DNA of 64,000 bases from Leptolyngbya sp. BC1307 (GTDB taxonomy: Bacteria; Cyanobacteriota; Cyanobacteriia; Phormidesmidales; Phormidesmidaceae), in the NCBI RefSeq assembly GCF_002286735.1, contig NZ_NRTA01000004.1, positions 1 to 64,000 on the forward strand, read 5' to 3'. Positions 7,496 through 15,540 of the stretch are shown piece by piece. Positions within the stretch are counted from its first letter, which is position 1. Each line of letters begins with the position of its first letter. Position numbers and translations under genes: made by a program. The notes beneath the pieces were generated by a model. It did not search any database and was not told the DNA's origin. It was given only the letters and a program-made list of their open reading frames with translations.

Positions 7496-8710
7496 ATGTC
7501 CTCTGTTTCCCTTAGCTGGTCTGAGCTAGAAGCCCTTACCGATTTTCAGATAGACACCGTCAATGGGCCAACCAATGCGCAGGCCCGGTTGCGGTTGTTT
7601 GGCCGCAGCGAGGCCGATGTGCGGGTAACGCTATACCGTGACAATCATGCCTGGTGCCCCTACTGTCAAAAGATTTGGCTGTGGCTAGAAGAAAAACAGG
7701 TGCCCTACCGCATCGAAAAAGTCACGATGTTTTGCTACGGAAAAAAAGAAGACTGGTATAAGGCTAAGGTTCCCTCTGGTATGTTGCCTGCGGTTGCGCT
7801 TGATGGGCGGCTGGTCACGGAGAGCGACGATATTTTAATGGCGCTAGAGGAGACGTTTGGGCCGCTGGGCTCAGGAATGCAAGATTCTGCTGTTTTAAAG
7901 CTGCGGCAGCTAGAGCGTTTGCTGTTTAGAGCCTGGTGCGGCTGGCTCTGTCAGCCTGCCCGCTGGTTTTGTCAGGAGCAGTCCAACCATGACCAGTTTG
8001 TGGAAGTCGTCGCTCAGGTAGAAGCCGCGTTAGCTCGCACGTCTGGGCCTTACTTTCTCGCAGACTTTAGCACTGCCGATGTGATCTTTACGCCCTACGT
8101 AGAGCGGATGAACGCCAGCCTGTACTACTACAAGGGCTATTCGCTGCGAGAAAAAAATCCTCACCTGTCTGCCTGGTTTGATGCAATGGAGAGCCGCGCT
8201 ACCTATCGGGGTACCCAGAGTGACTTTCATACTCACGTTCACGATTTACCGCCTCAAATGGGTGGCTGCTGGGAAAATGGCGAGCCGCAGATGCTGCGCA
8301 ATAAAGACCGGGTAGATAATGGCCCCTGGCAGGGATTGCCAGATGCGACTTACCCTGAGCCAGAAAGCGCGACGGCTGAAGCCTTGCAGCGGGTGATCAA
8401 ACATCGGCAGAATATTGTGCGAGCAAACCCTGATAACGAAGATCGCTTTGATCAGGCGCTGCGCTGCGCCCTGACGCAGATGATGACAGGCGAAATCTGC
8501 CGTCCACCGGCTGATAGTGATCTGGGTTTGCGGTATTTGCGCGATCGCATCAATGTCCCCCGCGATATGTCAATCTACGCGGCTAAGCGATTGAGAGCAG
8601 CGCTAGAAGACACGGCGGCGTTAGCAGGCGATCGCCAGGGGCCACCCATCCCGATCAGACATCGACGCGATCAAGATCCGGCTACCTTTGCTATGCAAGC
8701 GAGTGGATAG
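7496..8710 (+). CDS. Glutathione S-transferase family protein with CPYC active site
   Basis: 404-aa cytosolic protein. Residues about 43-125 form a thioredoxin/glutaredoxin-like GST N-domain with CPYC (Cys54, Cys57) and the cis-Pro loop PSGMLPAV. Residues about 140-250 form the helical GST C-domain. Roughly 150 further residues, rich in charged and Arg residues, are unlike ordinary GSTs. The dithiol motif points to glutathione-dependent reduction or deglutathionylation rather than conjugation. The ATG at 7496 is preferred over a TTG three codons earlier. The neighbouring aldo/keto reductase might share a detoxification role, but the genes are 86 bp apart and nothing proves an operon. Confidence 0.88.
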   Translation: MSSVSLSWSELEALTDFQIDTVNGPTNAQARLRLFGRSEADVRVTLYRDNHAWCPYCQKIWLWLEEKQVPYRIEKVTMFCYGKKEDWYKAKVPSGMLPAVALDGRLVTESDDILMALEETFGPLGSGMQDSAVLKLRQLERLLFRAWCGWLCQPARWFCQEQSNHDQFVEVVAQVEAALARTSGPYFLADFSTADVIFTPYVERMNASLYYYKGYSLREKNPHLSAWFDAMESRATYRGTQSDFHTHVHDLPPQMGGCWENGEPQMLRNKDRVDNGPWQGLPDATYPEPESATAEALQRVIKHRQNIVRANPDNEDRFDQALRCALTQMMTGEICRPPADSDLGLRYLRDRINVPRDMSIYAAKRLRAALEDTAALAGDRQGPPIPIRHRRDQDPATFAMQASG

Positions 8711-8746
8711 TTTTCATCTGCATTATTCGAGCGATCGCTGCGCTAG

Positions 8747-11512
8747 CTACAGCCAGCTACCGAGCAAAATGTAAGGAGCCCAGTAGATCGGATGCTGGTA
8801 TTGAGGGTCTTTGAGTAGCTGTACTTGGGCCGTGCGTAGGGCAGCGGCTCGGGTTGCGCCGGGCTGCTTGAGCTGCTTGTAAAAATAGCCGGCAAACTGA
8901 GCGGTAGCTTCGTCATTAATGGCCCACAGCGTAGCTACCGTACTGCGAGCACCGGCTTTAATAGCGACCCCTGCCAGCCCTAAGGCGGCTCGTTGATCGC
9001 CGCTAGCCGTTTCGCAGGCGCTTAAGACCAGGAGCTGAATGGTAGCGCGATCATTCGGATTAACCTGCAGTATCTGGCTCAATTCTCTCACCGTGATCCG
9101 GTCGTCCCAGGCGATTAAATAAGTCTCTTCTGGCGTAGAGCTAAACTGACCGTGCGTAGCAATGTGAACAATTGGATAGTTGGCCGACTCTAGTTTTTCA
9201 GGCAGTGACTTCTGCGTAAAATCTCGGTTTAAGAGCACAGTGCTGCGCTCAAAAGTAGCTGTGATCTTTTCAATTTCGCTAGCGACATAGGGAAGGGGCG
9301 ATCGCCCCAAACGACCCTCTGTCAGGCCAGCGACGAGCACATCCAAATTTGTTGTGTCCCAGGGCTCAGGCTTTAACAGCTTGAGGCCGGGTGCTAAAGC
9401 AACACCGTAGTCTTCAATCAAAAAGTGGCGGCCATCGTAGAGTGCGGCCATCGGCAGACTTTGCAAAGGCCCATCTAAAACAAACACCAGCGTGTCTACG
9501 CCGCTGCTGTCAATCGCCGCACGAGCTGGGCCAATCAGCCACTGATAAACTATTTCAGCTGTAGAAAAATACTCTCTACGACTGCGGATGACTAGCTGTT
9601 GGCGCAGTCGAGCGGCCGTCTCAGTCACCACGCTCGCTGAGACTGTCGTCGTGAAGTATTGCAGCGGCTGGTCGGGCAAACGCAAAATCACCGCCAGGCG
9701 ATCTTTGAGAATAATCGAATAGACAATTGCTGCTCTAGGGTCTACCTGATTGATGTTGATGGGCTCAATATCGGCGCAGGCTTCTTTGAAATAGTCGTCG
9801 AGTTCTGCTAATCGCAATGATTCGATCACCGCTTGCGCATTGACCAGATCTGCCTGACTGACCGCGTCCGACGATAGCAGCAGCCTCACTAACTGGCGAT
9901 AGATGGGCTCTGCATTCTCCTTAAACGAAAACTGAGCGCTATCTCCGACTGCTGCTAAGTCGCCGCGCAGACCAGAGAGGGTGGCGATCGCCTGATTATA
10001 AGCATCGAGCGCTGCGGGCACAGCCTGCTGCGGATTGTTAGGAGCCTGCCAGATTCTACCTAGCTGCCACTGCCATTGATAGGTCAAGGCAGCCGCATTC
10101 AGGCGGTTGCTCAGTTGGAGGGCTTGCTGAGTGAGATCTTGGGCGATCGCCCACTGCTGAGTTTGCTCATATACCCGACCTAGCGTGCCGACGGCGTAGG
10201 CTTCGGCTCTCATATCTCCTAGCTCACGGGCCTGCTGGCTGGCTCGCTGTAGCTGCTGAGCAATCGTCATCCAGCTAAGGCCGACGGCATTGGGATCGGT
10301 CTGCTTGATCCGGATCAGGCTGTGCGCCCAGTTGACCTGGAGATAAACAGTTGTGCGGCTAGGCGGCAAACTGGCAAACTGCGCCTGAATCTCAGGCCAT
10401 AGCACGGCAGCAGTAGACCACTGAGCGGTCTCCACCCCCAGCTCTAAGAGGGCAAGCTGAACGGGCACTCTCTGGGCGGCTGAGCCGCTTTCTAAGCTCA
10501 GTGCCTGCTGGTAGAAGGCTTGAGCTGCTGCTTTATCGCCCCCGCTATAGGCAGTGTGGCCCAGACTGAGCAAAGTAGCGCTGACTTCTGCGGGCAGATC
10601 GTATTGTTGGGCGATCGCCAGGCTCTGAGTCAGCGTCGTCTGCGCTTCTGCAAGCTGACCGTTCAGGCGCAGGGTCTCTCCAATCCGCCTGAGCGTTGTT
10701 GCCTTCAGCGGTGAAGGCGGCTGCTCGGCCATCGCTGCAATGACGCTGGTGAGCCGTTCAAGTGCCTGCCGGTAAAACCCCAATTCTCTCAGAGCCTGGG
10801 CCTGGTTGATGCGAGCGCGATCGCTGCCAGTGGTATCGCCGCCCTGTCGGTAGGCCGCTTCAGCCTGTTGCCAGATTTCCAAAGCCTGGCGGGAGTGACC
10901 TAGCGCCATTTGCAGACTGCCCTGAGCCATCAGCACTTGGGCCTGTATTCGCTGCTGCATAGGTGTTTCAGGCTCACCTAACATGGCCAGGCTGCTATCA
11001 ATCGCAGCCTGTGCGTCTGTCCAGCGGCCTAGCTGCTGATAGGCCAGTGACAGGTTGCTCAGGGCACCGGCCTCGGCAATAGCGTTCTGCTGGGCGGCGT
11101 AGCTTTGCGCTAGATGTTGCCAGAGAGCGATCGCGCCCAAAAAATCACCATCGAGATACCGCGCTCTGCCCTGCTGCTCCAGCTGAGTAGGCGTGAGCTG
11201 AGGAGCGGATTGACTAACCTGGCTGACGATTAAGCGCTTGGCTGCTGTCGAATCGGTTGTCTGAGCAGTGACTATGGTCTGGGCAGTGACTATGGTCTGA
11301 GAGACAGTGATCTGAGAGACAGCGGTCTGAGAGACAGCGAGATTGTTGCCGGGCTGATGAGCCCATGCAAACGAGCCCATACCCATATAGGAGGAGCCGG
11401 TTAATCCAGCGCTACAAAGGCTGATGAACCATCCTAGAAGGAGCGCTCTCACAAATTTCAGTTGGTACCATTGTTTTCGCCCTGAAGATTTTTGCGCTGA
11501 AGACTTTTGCAC
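8747..11512 (-). CDS. CHAT domain protein with TPR repeats
   Basis: 921-aa exported protein. An N-terminal hydrophobic helix (FVRALLLGWFISLCSAG) suggests a signal peptide. Residues about 100-470 contain TPR-like helical repeats (ALSNLSLAYQQLGRWTDAQ and similar). The C-terminal third is a caspase-like CHAT peptidase domain with the expected dyad: His787 in VHIATHG and Cys833 in LSACETA. The start is taken as GTG at 11512 because an AGGAG box lies 8 bp upstream; an ATG at 11569 would overlap the preceding gene and has no such box. It follows the FHA-domain gene by 25 bp, a gene pair common in cyanobacteria. The role may be processing or export of that surface protein, which is inference. Confidence 0.88.
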   Translation of the reverse strand: MQKSSAQKSSGRKQWYQLKFVRALLLGWFISLCSAGLTGSSYMGMGSFAWAHQPGNNLAVSQTAVSQITVSQTIVTAQTIVTAQTTDSTAAKRLIVSQVSQSAPQLTPTQLEQQGRARYLDGDFLGAIALWQHLAQSYAAQQNAIAEAGALSNLSLAYQQLGRWTDAQAAIDSSLAMLGEPETPMQQRIQAQVLMAQGSLQMALGHSRQALEIWQQAEAAYRQGGDTTGSDRARINQAQALRELGFYRQALERLTSVIAAMAEQPPSPLKATTLRRIGETLRLNGQLAEAQTTLTQSLAIAQQYDLPAEVSATLLSLGHTAYSGGDKAAAQAFYQQALSLESGSAAQRVPVQLALLELGVETAQWSTAAVLWPEIQAQFASLPPSRTTVYLQVNWAHSLIRIKQTDPNAVGLSWMTIAQQLQRASQQARELGDMRAEAYAVGTLGRVYEQTQQWAIAQDLTQQALQLSNRLNAAALTYQWQWQLGRIWQAPNNPQQAVPAALDAYNQAIATLSGLRGDLAAVGDSAQFSFKENAEPIYRQLVRLLLSSDAVSQADLVNAQAVIESLRLAELDDYFKEACADIEPININQVDPRAAIVYSIILKDRLAVILRLPDQPLQYFTTTVSASVVTETAARLRQQLVIRSRREYFSTAEIVYQWLIGPARAAIDSSGVDTLVFVLDGPLQSLPMAALYDGRHFLIEDYGVALAPGLKLLKPEPWDTTNLDVLVAGLTEGRLGRSPLPYVASEIEKITATFERSTVLLNRDFTQKSLPEKLESANYPIVHIATHGQFSSTPEETYLIAWDDRITVRELSQILQVNPNDRATIQLLVLSACETASGDQRAALGLAGVAIKAGARSTVATLWAINDEATAQFAGYFYKQLKQPGATRAAALRTAQVQLLKDPQYQHPIYWAPYILLGSWL

Positions 11513-11520
11513 TATCAAAG

Positions 11521-11525
11521 CTCCT
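11521..11525 (-). promoter_or_regulatory. Shine-Dalgarno deciding the CHAT gene start
   Basis: AGGAG on the minus strand, 8 nt before GTG at 11512. It supports the GTG over the upstream ATG codons that lack a box. Confidence 0.6.
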
Positions 11526-11537
11526 GAGCCAGCGGCA

Positions 11538-13727
11538 TCACCCGGCACACGGTGCATCAATCTGCCCATCTGAAGTCGCTGCTTGGGGCGCTGTGGTTAG
11601 CACGATCTGGTTTTGATTGTTCGTTGCCCAGCTGCTAGCCTCTATCCATCCCGACGAGGTGAGCGAGTTCTCTCCGGGTTTCTCTGTCGGGCTAAGCGCT
11701 GCTTCACTGCTAGATAGCGGCGCTGGTGGTAAGGTCTCCCAATCAACCGGCCCTAAGTCAATCAGTGGCGCTGTTATTTCTATGGCCTCGGTTGGCGCTG
11801 CGGGCAATCCGCCTCGTCCGGTAATTACAAAGCGGTTATCCTCAGCCTGACAGCTCTGGACGACGGCAGCCTCACTCTCTAAAACTTGCCTGGGTAGCTC
11901 TGTCGTCGCTTGGTCAACGTTTGCGGTCGGCTGATCAACTGCAATGGTCCCGCTGATCCCAAAGTCGGAGCTAGCGTCAACATCGTTAGTGCGATTGCCC
12001 GCGATCGCCCGTCTCTCAGCAATGCCGTACAGCCCTAGGGTCTCAATGGTAATATTACCCCCCCGTCCTTGAGCGGCTCTGGCAATAATGTCGCTATCTT
12101 CTAAAGGAGCCGCCACTACAAAACCCGCCTCAATGGCAATATTGCCCCCATTGCCCATGCCGTTGCCCGTCCCCGCTTGCGCCGAAATCACACTGCCGCG
12201 TCGCAGTACCAGAGTTTCTAAATTATCCAGCCGAATATTGCCGCCGTTGCCAAAGGCTGCCGCCGCTGTCAGCCGGGCTCCATTGTCTAGCCTGAGCGAT
12301 CGCGCATTGACCGCCAGCGTACCCGAATCACCTAAGCCAAAACTGTCAACCGCTATCCGACTACCCTCGTTGATGCTCAGTGAATCTGTATTAATAGCCA
12401 GATTGCCCCCACTGCCAGCCCCAAAGGACACCGACTGAATTTGAGCACCCTCAGTGACGGTGAGCTGACGGGTGTTAATAATTAAGTCACCGCCTGCTCC
12501 TGAGCCTTCCGTCGAGGTGGTTATTAGACTGGGCGAGAAGCGCCCTGATCCCCTCAGCGTAACCGCATCTGAGGCGTTGATGGTCAGCGTGCCGCCATCA
12601 CCCGCCCCAAAGGTGCCGCCAGAAATCAGTGCGCCAGACGTTACCGTTAATTGCCGGGTAGCGATGCTTAAGCTAGCGCCATCACCGTCAAAGGCTGAAA
12701 AGAGAATGCCTGTGCCGGTAATGACTACAGACTCACTCGCGATCAGCGCTATTGATCCGGTTGATGAACTACCTAAGCTAAAGTTAGTGATCGCTGATTG
12801 CTCTGCCACCGTAACGCTGCGACCCTGAAGCGTGATTTGCCCACCTTCACCGCTAGCATCGACCAAAGATCTGTCGGTGAGCTGAATGTCTCCAAAAGCC
12901 TCTGTGTCTGAGTAGCCCAGTCTGAGGTCGGGCAAGAGCAAAACCTGACTATTGGCAGCGACACTGCCAATTCCTATCCGCCCGCTGCTAGCCGTCAGGC
13001 TACCGTTCTCCAAAGCAACGAAACCGCCCACTAACGAAAGCGTTCTGCCAGCGTCCACCTCTAGACCAGCGGGCTCTCCTAAGGCATTACTCGCGCCAGC
13101 TAGGCTAGCCTGAGACCGGTTGATGATAGAGCCTGGGCGATCGCCAAACTGAAATCCAATCGGGGCGCTGACCTGCAGCGTGGGCAGCGTGCTGTCTGTC
13201 GCACTAAACCGTACGCCGTTTGAGAACATCACACTGTCAGCAGTGCTAGCGATGAAAGAGCCTGGGCTCACCAAAGCCGACTCAGGGCCGAAAATAATAC
13301 CCCGAGGATTGATCAGAAAAAAATTGGTCTGGCCACCACCAGCGATCGCCAGCGTCCCCTCAATCGTAGAAGCGATGCCAGAGACCCGAGCAAATATATT
13401 AGCAGCGCCCCCACTTTCAAACGTAGCGGTAACACCAGCTGGAATACTCAACTCGCTGAAACTATGAAAGAGGCTGTCGTCTAGTCGGCTGCCGCCCAGT
13501 ACTGTGCAGTCTGTCGCACAGTCGATTCCGCCAACAAGGGTGGTCTGCGTCGTGCCATCGGGCCTTACCCTAAGCGGCTCGCTCTTGGCAGGTAGGCCAA
13601 GGCTGTAAAAAGCAACGGCAAAACCACTGACAAAAAGAGGTATAAAGCTATACTGTTTGGCCATGTGAGCTGATGAGGATATAGAAGCTGACGAAAGGGT
13701 CAGTGCGCATCTGTAGGAGACAACCAT
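11538..13727 (-). CDS. Filamentous haemagglutinin N-terminal domain (TpsA-like) surface protein
   Basis: 729-aa protein likely secreted by a two-partner (type Vb) route. After a signal segment (FIPLFVSGFAVAFYSLGLPAKS) comes the TPS domain with the diagnostic NPRGIIFG near residue 140. A beta-helix built of Ser/Ala/Gly-rich strands (GSGGNLAIN, GDGGTLTIN types) follows. The C-terminus carries the CQAEDNRFVITGRGGLP stretch typical of cyanobacterial FHA proteins. ATG at 13727 is chosen for its AGAGG box 8 bp upstream; the frame is open to a TTG at 13784, and an ATG at 13664 is also possible. The TpsB (FhaC/ShlB) partner is not in this window. The CHAT/TPR gene directly downstream is probably co-transcribed. 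Confidence 0.9.
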   Translation of the reverse strand: MVVSYRCALTLSSASISSSAHMAKQYSFIPLFVSGFAVAFYSLGLPAKSEPLRVRPDGTTQTTLVGGIDCATDCTVLGGSRLDDSLFHSFSELSIPAGVTATFESGGAANIFARVSGIASTIEGTLAIAGGGQTNFFLINPRGIIFGPESALVSPGSFIASTADSVMFSNGVRFSATDSTLPTLQVSAPIGFQFGDRPGSIINRSQASLAGASNALGEPAGLEVDAGRTLSLVGGFVALENGSLTASSGRIGIGSVAANSQVLLLPDLRLGYSDTEAFGDIQLTDRSLVDASGEGGQITLQGRSVTVAEQSAITNFSLGSSSTGSIALIASESVVITGTGILFSAFDGDGASLSIATRQLTVTSGALISGGTFGAGDGGTLTINASDAVTLRGSGRFSPSLITTSTEGSGAGGDLIINTRQLTVTEGAQIQSVSFGAGSGGNLAINTDSLSINEGSRIAVDSFGLGDSGTLAVNARSLRLDNGARLTAAAAFGNGGNIRLDNLETLVLRRGSVISAQAGTGNGMGNGGNIAIEAGFVVAAPLEDSDIIARAAQGRGGNITIETLGLYGIAERRAIAGNRTNDVDASSDFGISGTIAVDQPTANVDQATTELPRQVLESEAAVVQSCQAEDNRFVITGRGGLPAAPTEAIEITAPLIDLGPVDWETLPPAPLSSSEAALSPTEKPGENSLTSSGWIEASSWATNNQNQIVLTTAPQAATSDGQIDAPCAG

Positions 13728-13735
13728 AACTCCAT

Positions 13736-13740
13736 CCTCT
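13736..13740 (-). promoter_or_regulatory. Shine-Dalgarno favouring the 13727 start of the FHA gene
   Basis: AGAGG on the minus strand, 8 nt ahead of the ATG at 13727. Neither the TTG at 13784 nor the ATG codons at 13772 and 13664 have a comparable box. Confidence 0.5.
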
Positions 13741-13841
13741 TTCTGACTTTGAGAAAGCTGGAAGTCAGGCATTCTATCAATCAATTATTCCCAATATGTC
13801 GATTCGTCAACTGCTTTATTGAGTTAGCTTAATAAAACTGT

Positions 13842-13874
13842 AAAAAAGACCCTGAACCAGCGGCGTCAGGGTCT
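13842..13874 (-). terminator. Rho-independent terminator of the small secreted-protein gene
   Basis: AGACCCTGA (13847-13855) pairs with TCAGGGTCT (13866-13874). Read on the minus strand, the hairpin is followed directly by TTTTTT. It lies 43 bp after the stop of the gene at 13918-14112. Confidence 0.85.
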
Positions 13875-13917
13875 ATATCAGAGCTATTCTAAATCTTAAA
13901 ACCAAAACCAATTGGCC

Positions 13918-14112
13918 CTATACGCATATCCAGCCGTAGCCAGGAACTCGAAAACAGTAGTTCAATTCAGTCCCTATCTGGTCACCTGAGGCGGTGACTT
14001 CAGGTGCAGATATCGATAGATCGTCAGACTGAGCTTTAACAGCTGCAGGCAGAGCGATCGCCGCAGAAATTATGAGTAAACCTGTCAATGACTTAGCTAT
14101 ATTGAACTTCAT
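13918..14112 (-). CDS. Small secreted protein of unknown function
   Basis: 64-aa protein with a clear Sec signal peptide: MKFNIAK, a hydrophobic core SLTGLLIISAAIALPAA, then the cleavage motif VKA-Q near residue 27. The predicted mature part is only about 37 residues and ends with two Cys (YCFRVPGYGWICV), which could form a disulphide. ATG at 14112 is preferred to the ATG two codons earlier because an AGGA box then has normal spacing. A strong terminator follows. I do not recognise the family. It stands alone between the FHA and DUF928 genes, so an envelope or surface role is the only hint. Confidence 0.65.
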   Translation of the reverse strand: MKFNIAKSLTGLLIISAAIALPAAVKAQSDDLSISAPEVTASGDQIGTELNYCFRVPGYGWICV

Positions 14113-14118
14113 TGGCAT

Positions 14119-14697
14119 AATCCTAGGATTAAGGGAATTATGAATCTGGAAGACTGCCAGGGCAGTGCTTTAGACGCATCCGGATAATAATCTTAAAGTT
14201 TGGGATAAGCAAACAGTAGGAAGCATTTTCCTGCGTAAAAATTGATATAATTAAGTGTAAGTATTTACCCTTAAAAAGCTCAGCAGACCTAAGAGCCTGG
14301 GTACCTAAGAGCCTGGGTTTAGATAGCTTTGAAATTCTTTTCTTTCCATCAGCATCGGCGCGAGATTGATGCGTGCCTGAACATCAAAGCCAGTAGGGAA
14401 ATCGCTGAAGCTATCTATTCTCGCGATATCTCTATGTCCCGCTGAAGCTGCCCAAGGAATAACTTAAAATAACCTGCGTAGTTATCGCGTATTTCTAAAG
14501 CGCTTTACTAAATCCTCTTTTTAACCTCGGTATCTTTTCTGTTCTTGAATAAAAAGACTTTTTATAAAATGCAAAGAGCCCCAGAGATAAGGAAGCGACT
14601 GCGGCTACATACCTGTATATAAAGATACAAAAAAGATATAAAGATACCGATATCCATCACAAATAACGATCAACGAAACGTTCTCAAGACATAACTC
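14119..14697. other. Long intergenic region before DUF928
   Basis: About 580 bp without a supportable gene. It contains a 16-bp tandem duplication at 14287-14318 and AT-rich sequence with several GATATAAAGATAC-like copies at about 14620-14650, just ahead of the DUF928 start, probably promoter territory. A 40-codon open stretch at about 14330-14450 has no start and no recognisable family. Confidence 0.5.
14287..14318. repeat. 16-bp tandem direct repeat
   Basis: ACCTAAGAGCCTGGGT occurs twice with no spacer (14287-14302 and 14303-14318). It looks like a recent slippage duplication, with no evidence of function. Confidence 0.85.
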
Positions 14698-15480
14698 ATG
14701 AAAAGATTTGCTTGCGCAGCTATGTTCACGGGTCTGAGCAGCTTGGCTCTCATGGTAACAGCAGTACCGGCTAGCTGGGCCTCAGCTGTAGATGTGACAA
14801 TCAGCAGTAAAGATAAAGACGACAGCGACCTACAGCAAGGCGTGCCCGGACGACGGGTAGGCGGCGGTACCCGGGGCGATCAGATCTTTGCCAACGCCGA
14901 TGCTACGCTGGCTGCGCTGGTGACCTCAAGCAATTTGAGTGTGACGACATCGGCCTATCCTACCCTGCTATTTTATGTACCCGAGATGATGGCAGCTAAT
15001 AGCGTCGAATTTGTTTTGAGAGATAGCCGCGATGAGCTAATTTATGAAACGACTTTTCAGCTAAGCCAGGCAGGCGGTTTGGTCAGCGTTCAGACAGATG
15101 AGTCGATTATGCCACCGCTGGCTCTCAACGAAAACTATCAGTGGTACTTTTCTATTGTGCCTAACGCAGCAGACCGGGCTAACGATGTGGTGGTAGAGGG
15201 CCGTATTCGTCGAGTAGATCAGAGTGATTGGCTCGCGCAGCAGCAGGTAGCCGCTAGCCTATATGACCAGTTAGCGATCGCCCCACCGCTAACTAAGGCA
15301 AGACTGCTCTATCAGCAGGCAAACATGTGGCACGATGCTGCCCTGATTCTCGAAGAGCTGCGCCAGCGCGAGCCCAATAATCCGGCGATCGCCGCTGAAT
15401 GGAATCAGCTGCTCGACTCAGTGGGCTTATCAAGCACTTTGCAAGACTATCCCTCCCCTATTCAGATTGGCTTAAACTGA
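14698..15480 (+). CDS. DUF928 domain-containing protein
   Basis: 260-aa exported protein with a signal peptide (MKRFACAAMFTGLSSLALMV...ASWASA). The mature protein has the DUF928 landmarks: GRRVGGGTRG near residue 52, TLLFYVPE near 93, and ALNENYQWYFSI followed by a helical tail near 145. DUF928 is largely cyanobacterial and commonly sits beside CHASE2, CHAT and FHA genes, as here. Its molecular function is unknown. It is convergent with the CHASE2-GGDEF-EAL gene. The 580-bp upstream region suggests its own regulated promoter. Confidence 0.9.
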   Translation: MKRFACAAMFTGLSSLALMVTAVPASWASAVDVTISSKDKDDSDLQQGVPGRRVGGGTRGDQIFANADATLAALVTSSNLSVTTSAYPTLLFYVPEMMAANSVEFVLRDSRDELIYETTFQLSQAGGLVSVQTDESIMPPLALNENYQWYFSIVPNAADRANDVVVEGRIRRVDQSDWLAQQQVAASLYDQLAIAPPLTKARLLYQQANMWHDAALILEELRQREPNNPAIAAEWNQLLDSVGLSSTLQDYPSPIQIGLN

Positions 15481-15540
15481 AGTCTACAAAGTCTGACTAC
15501 CATCTCTGTCCATCGTATCCGAGGGGTTGGTAATCTGGCT

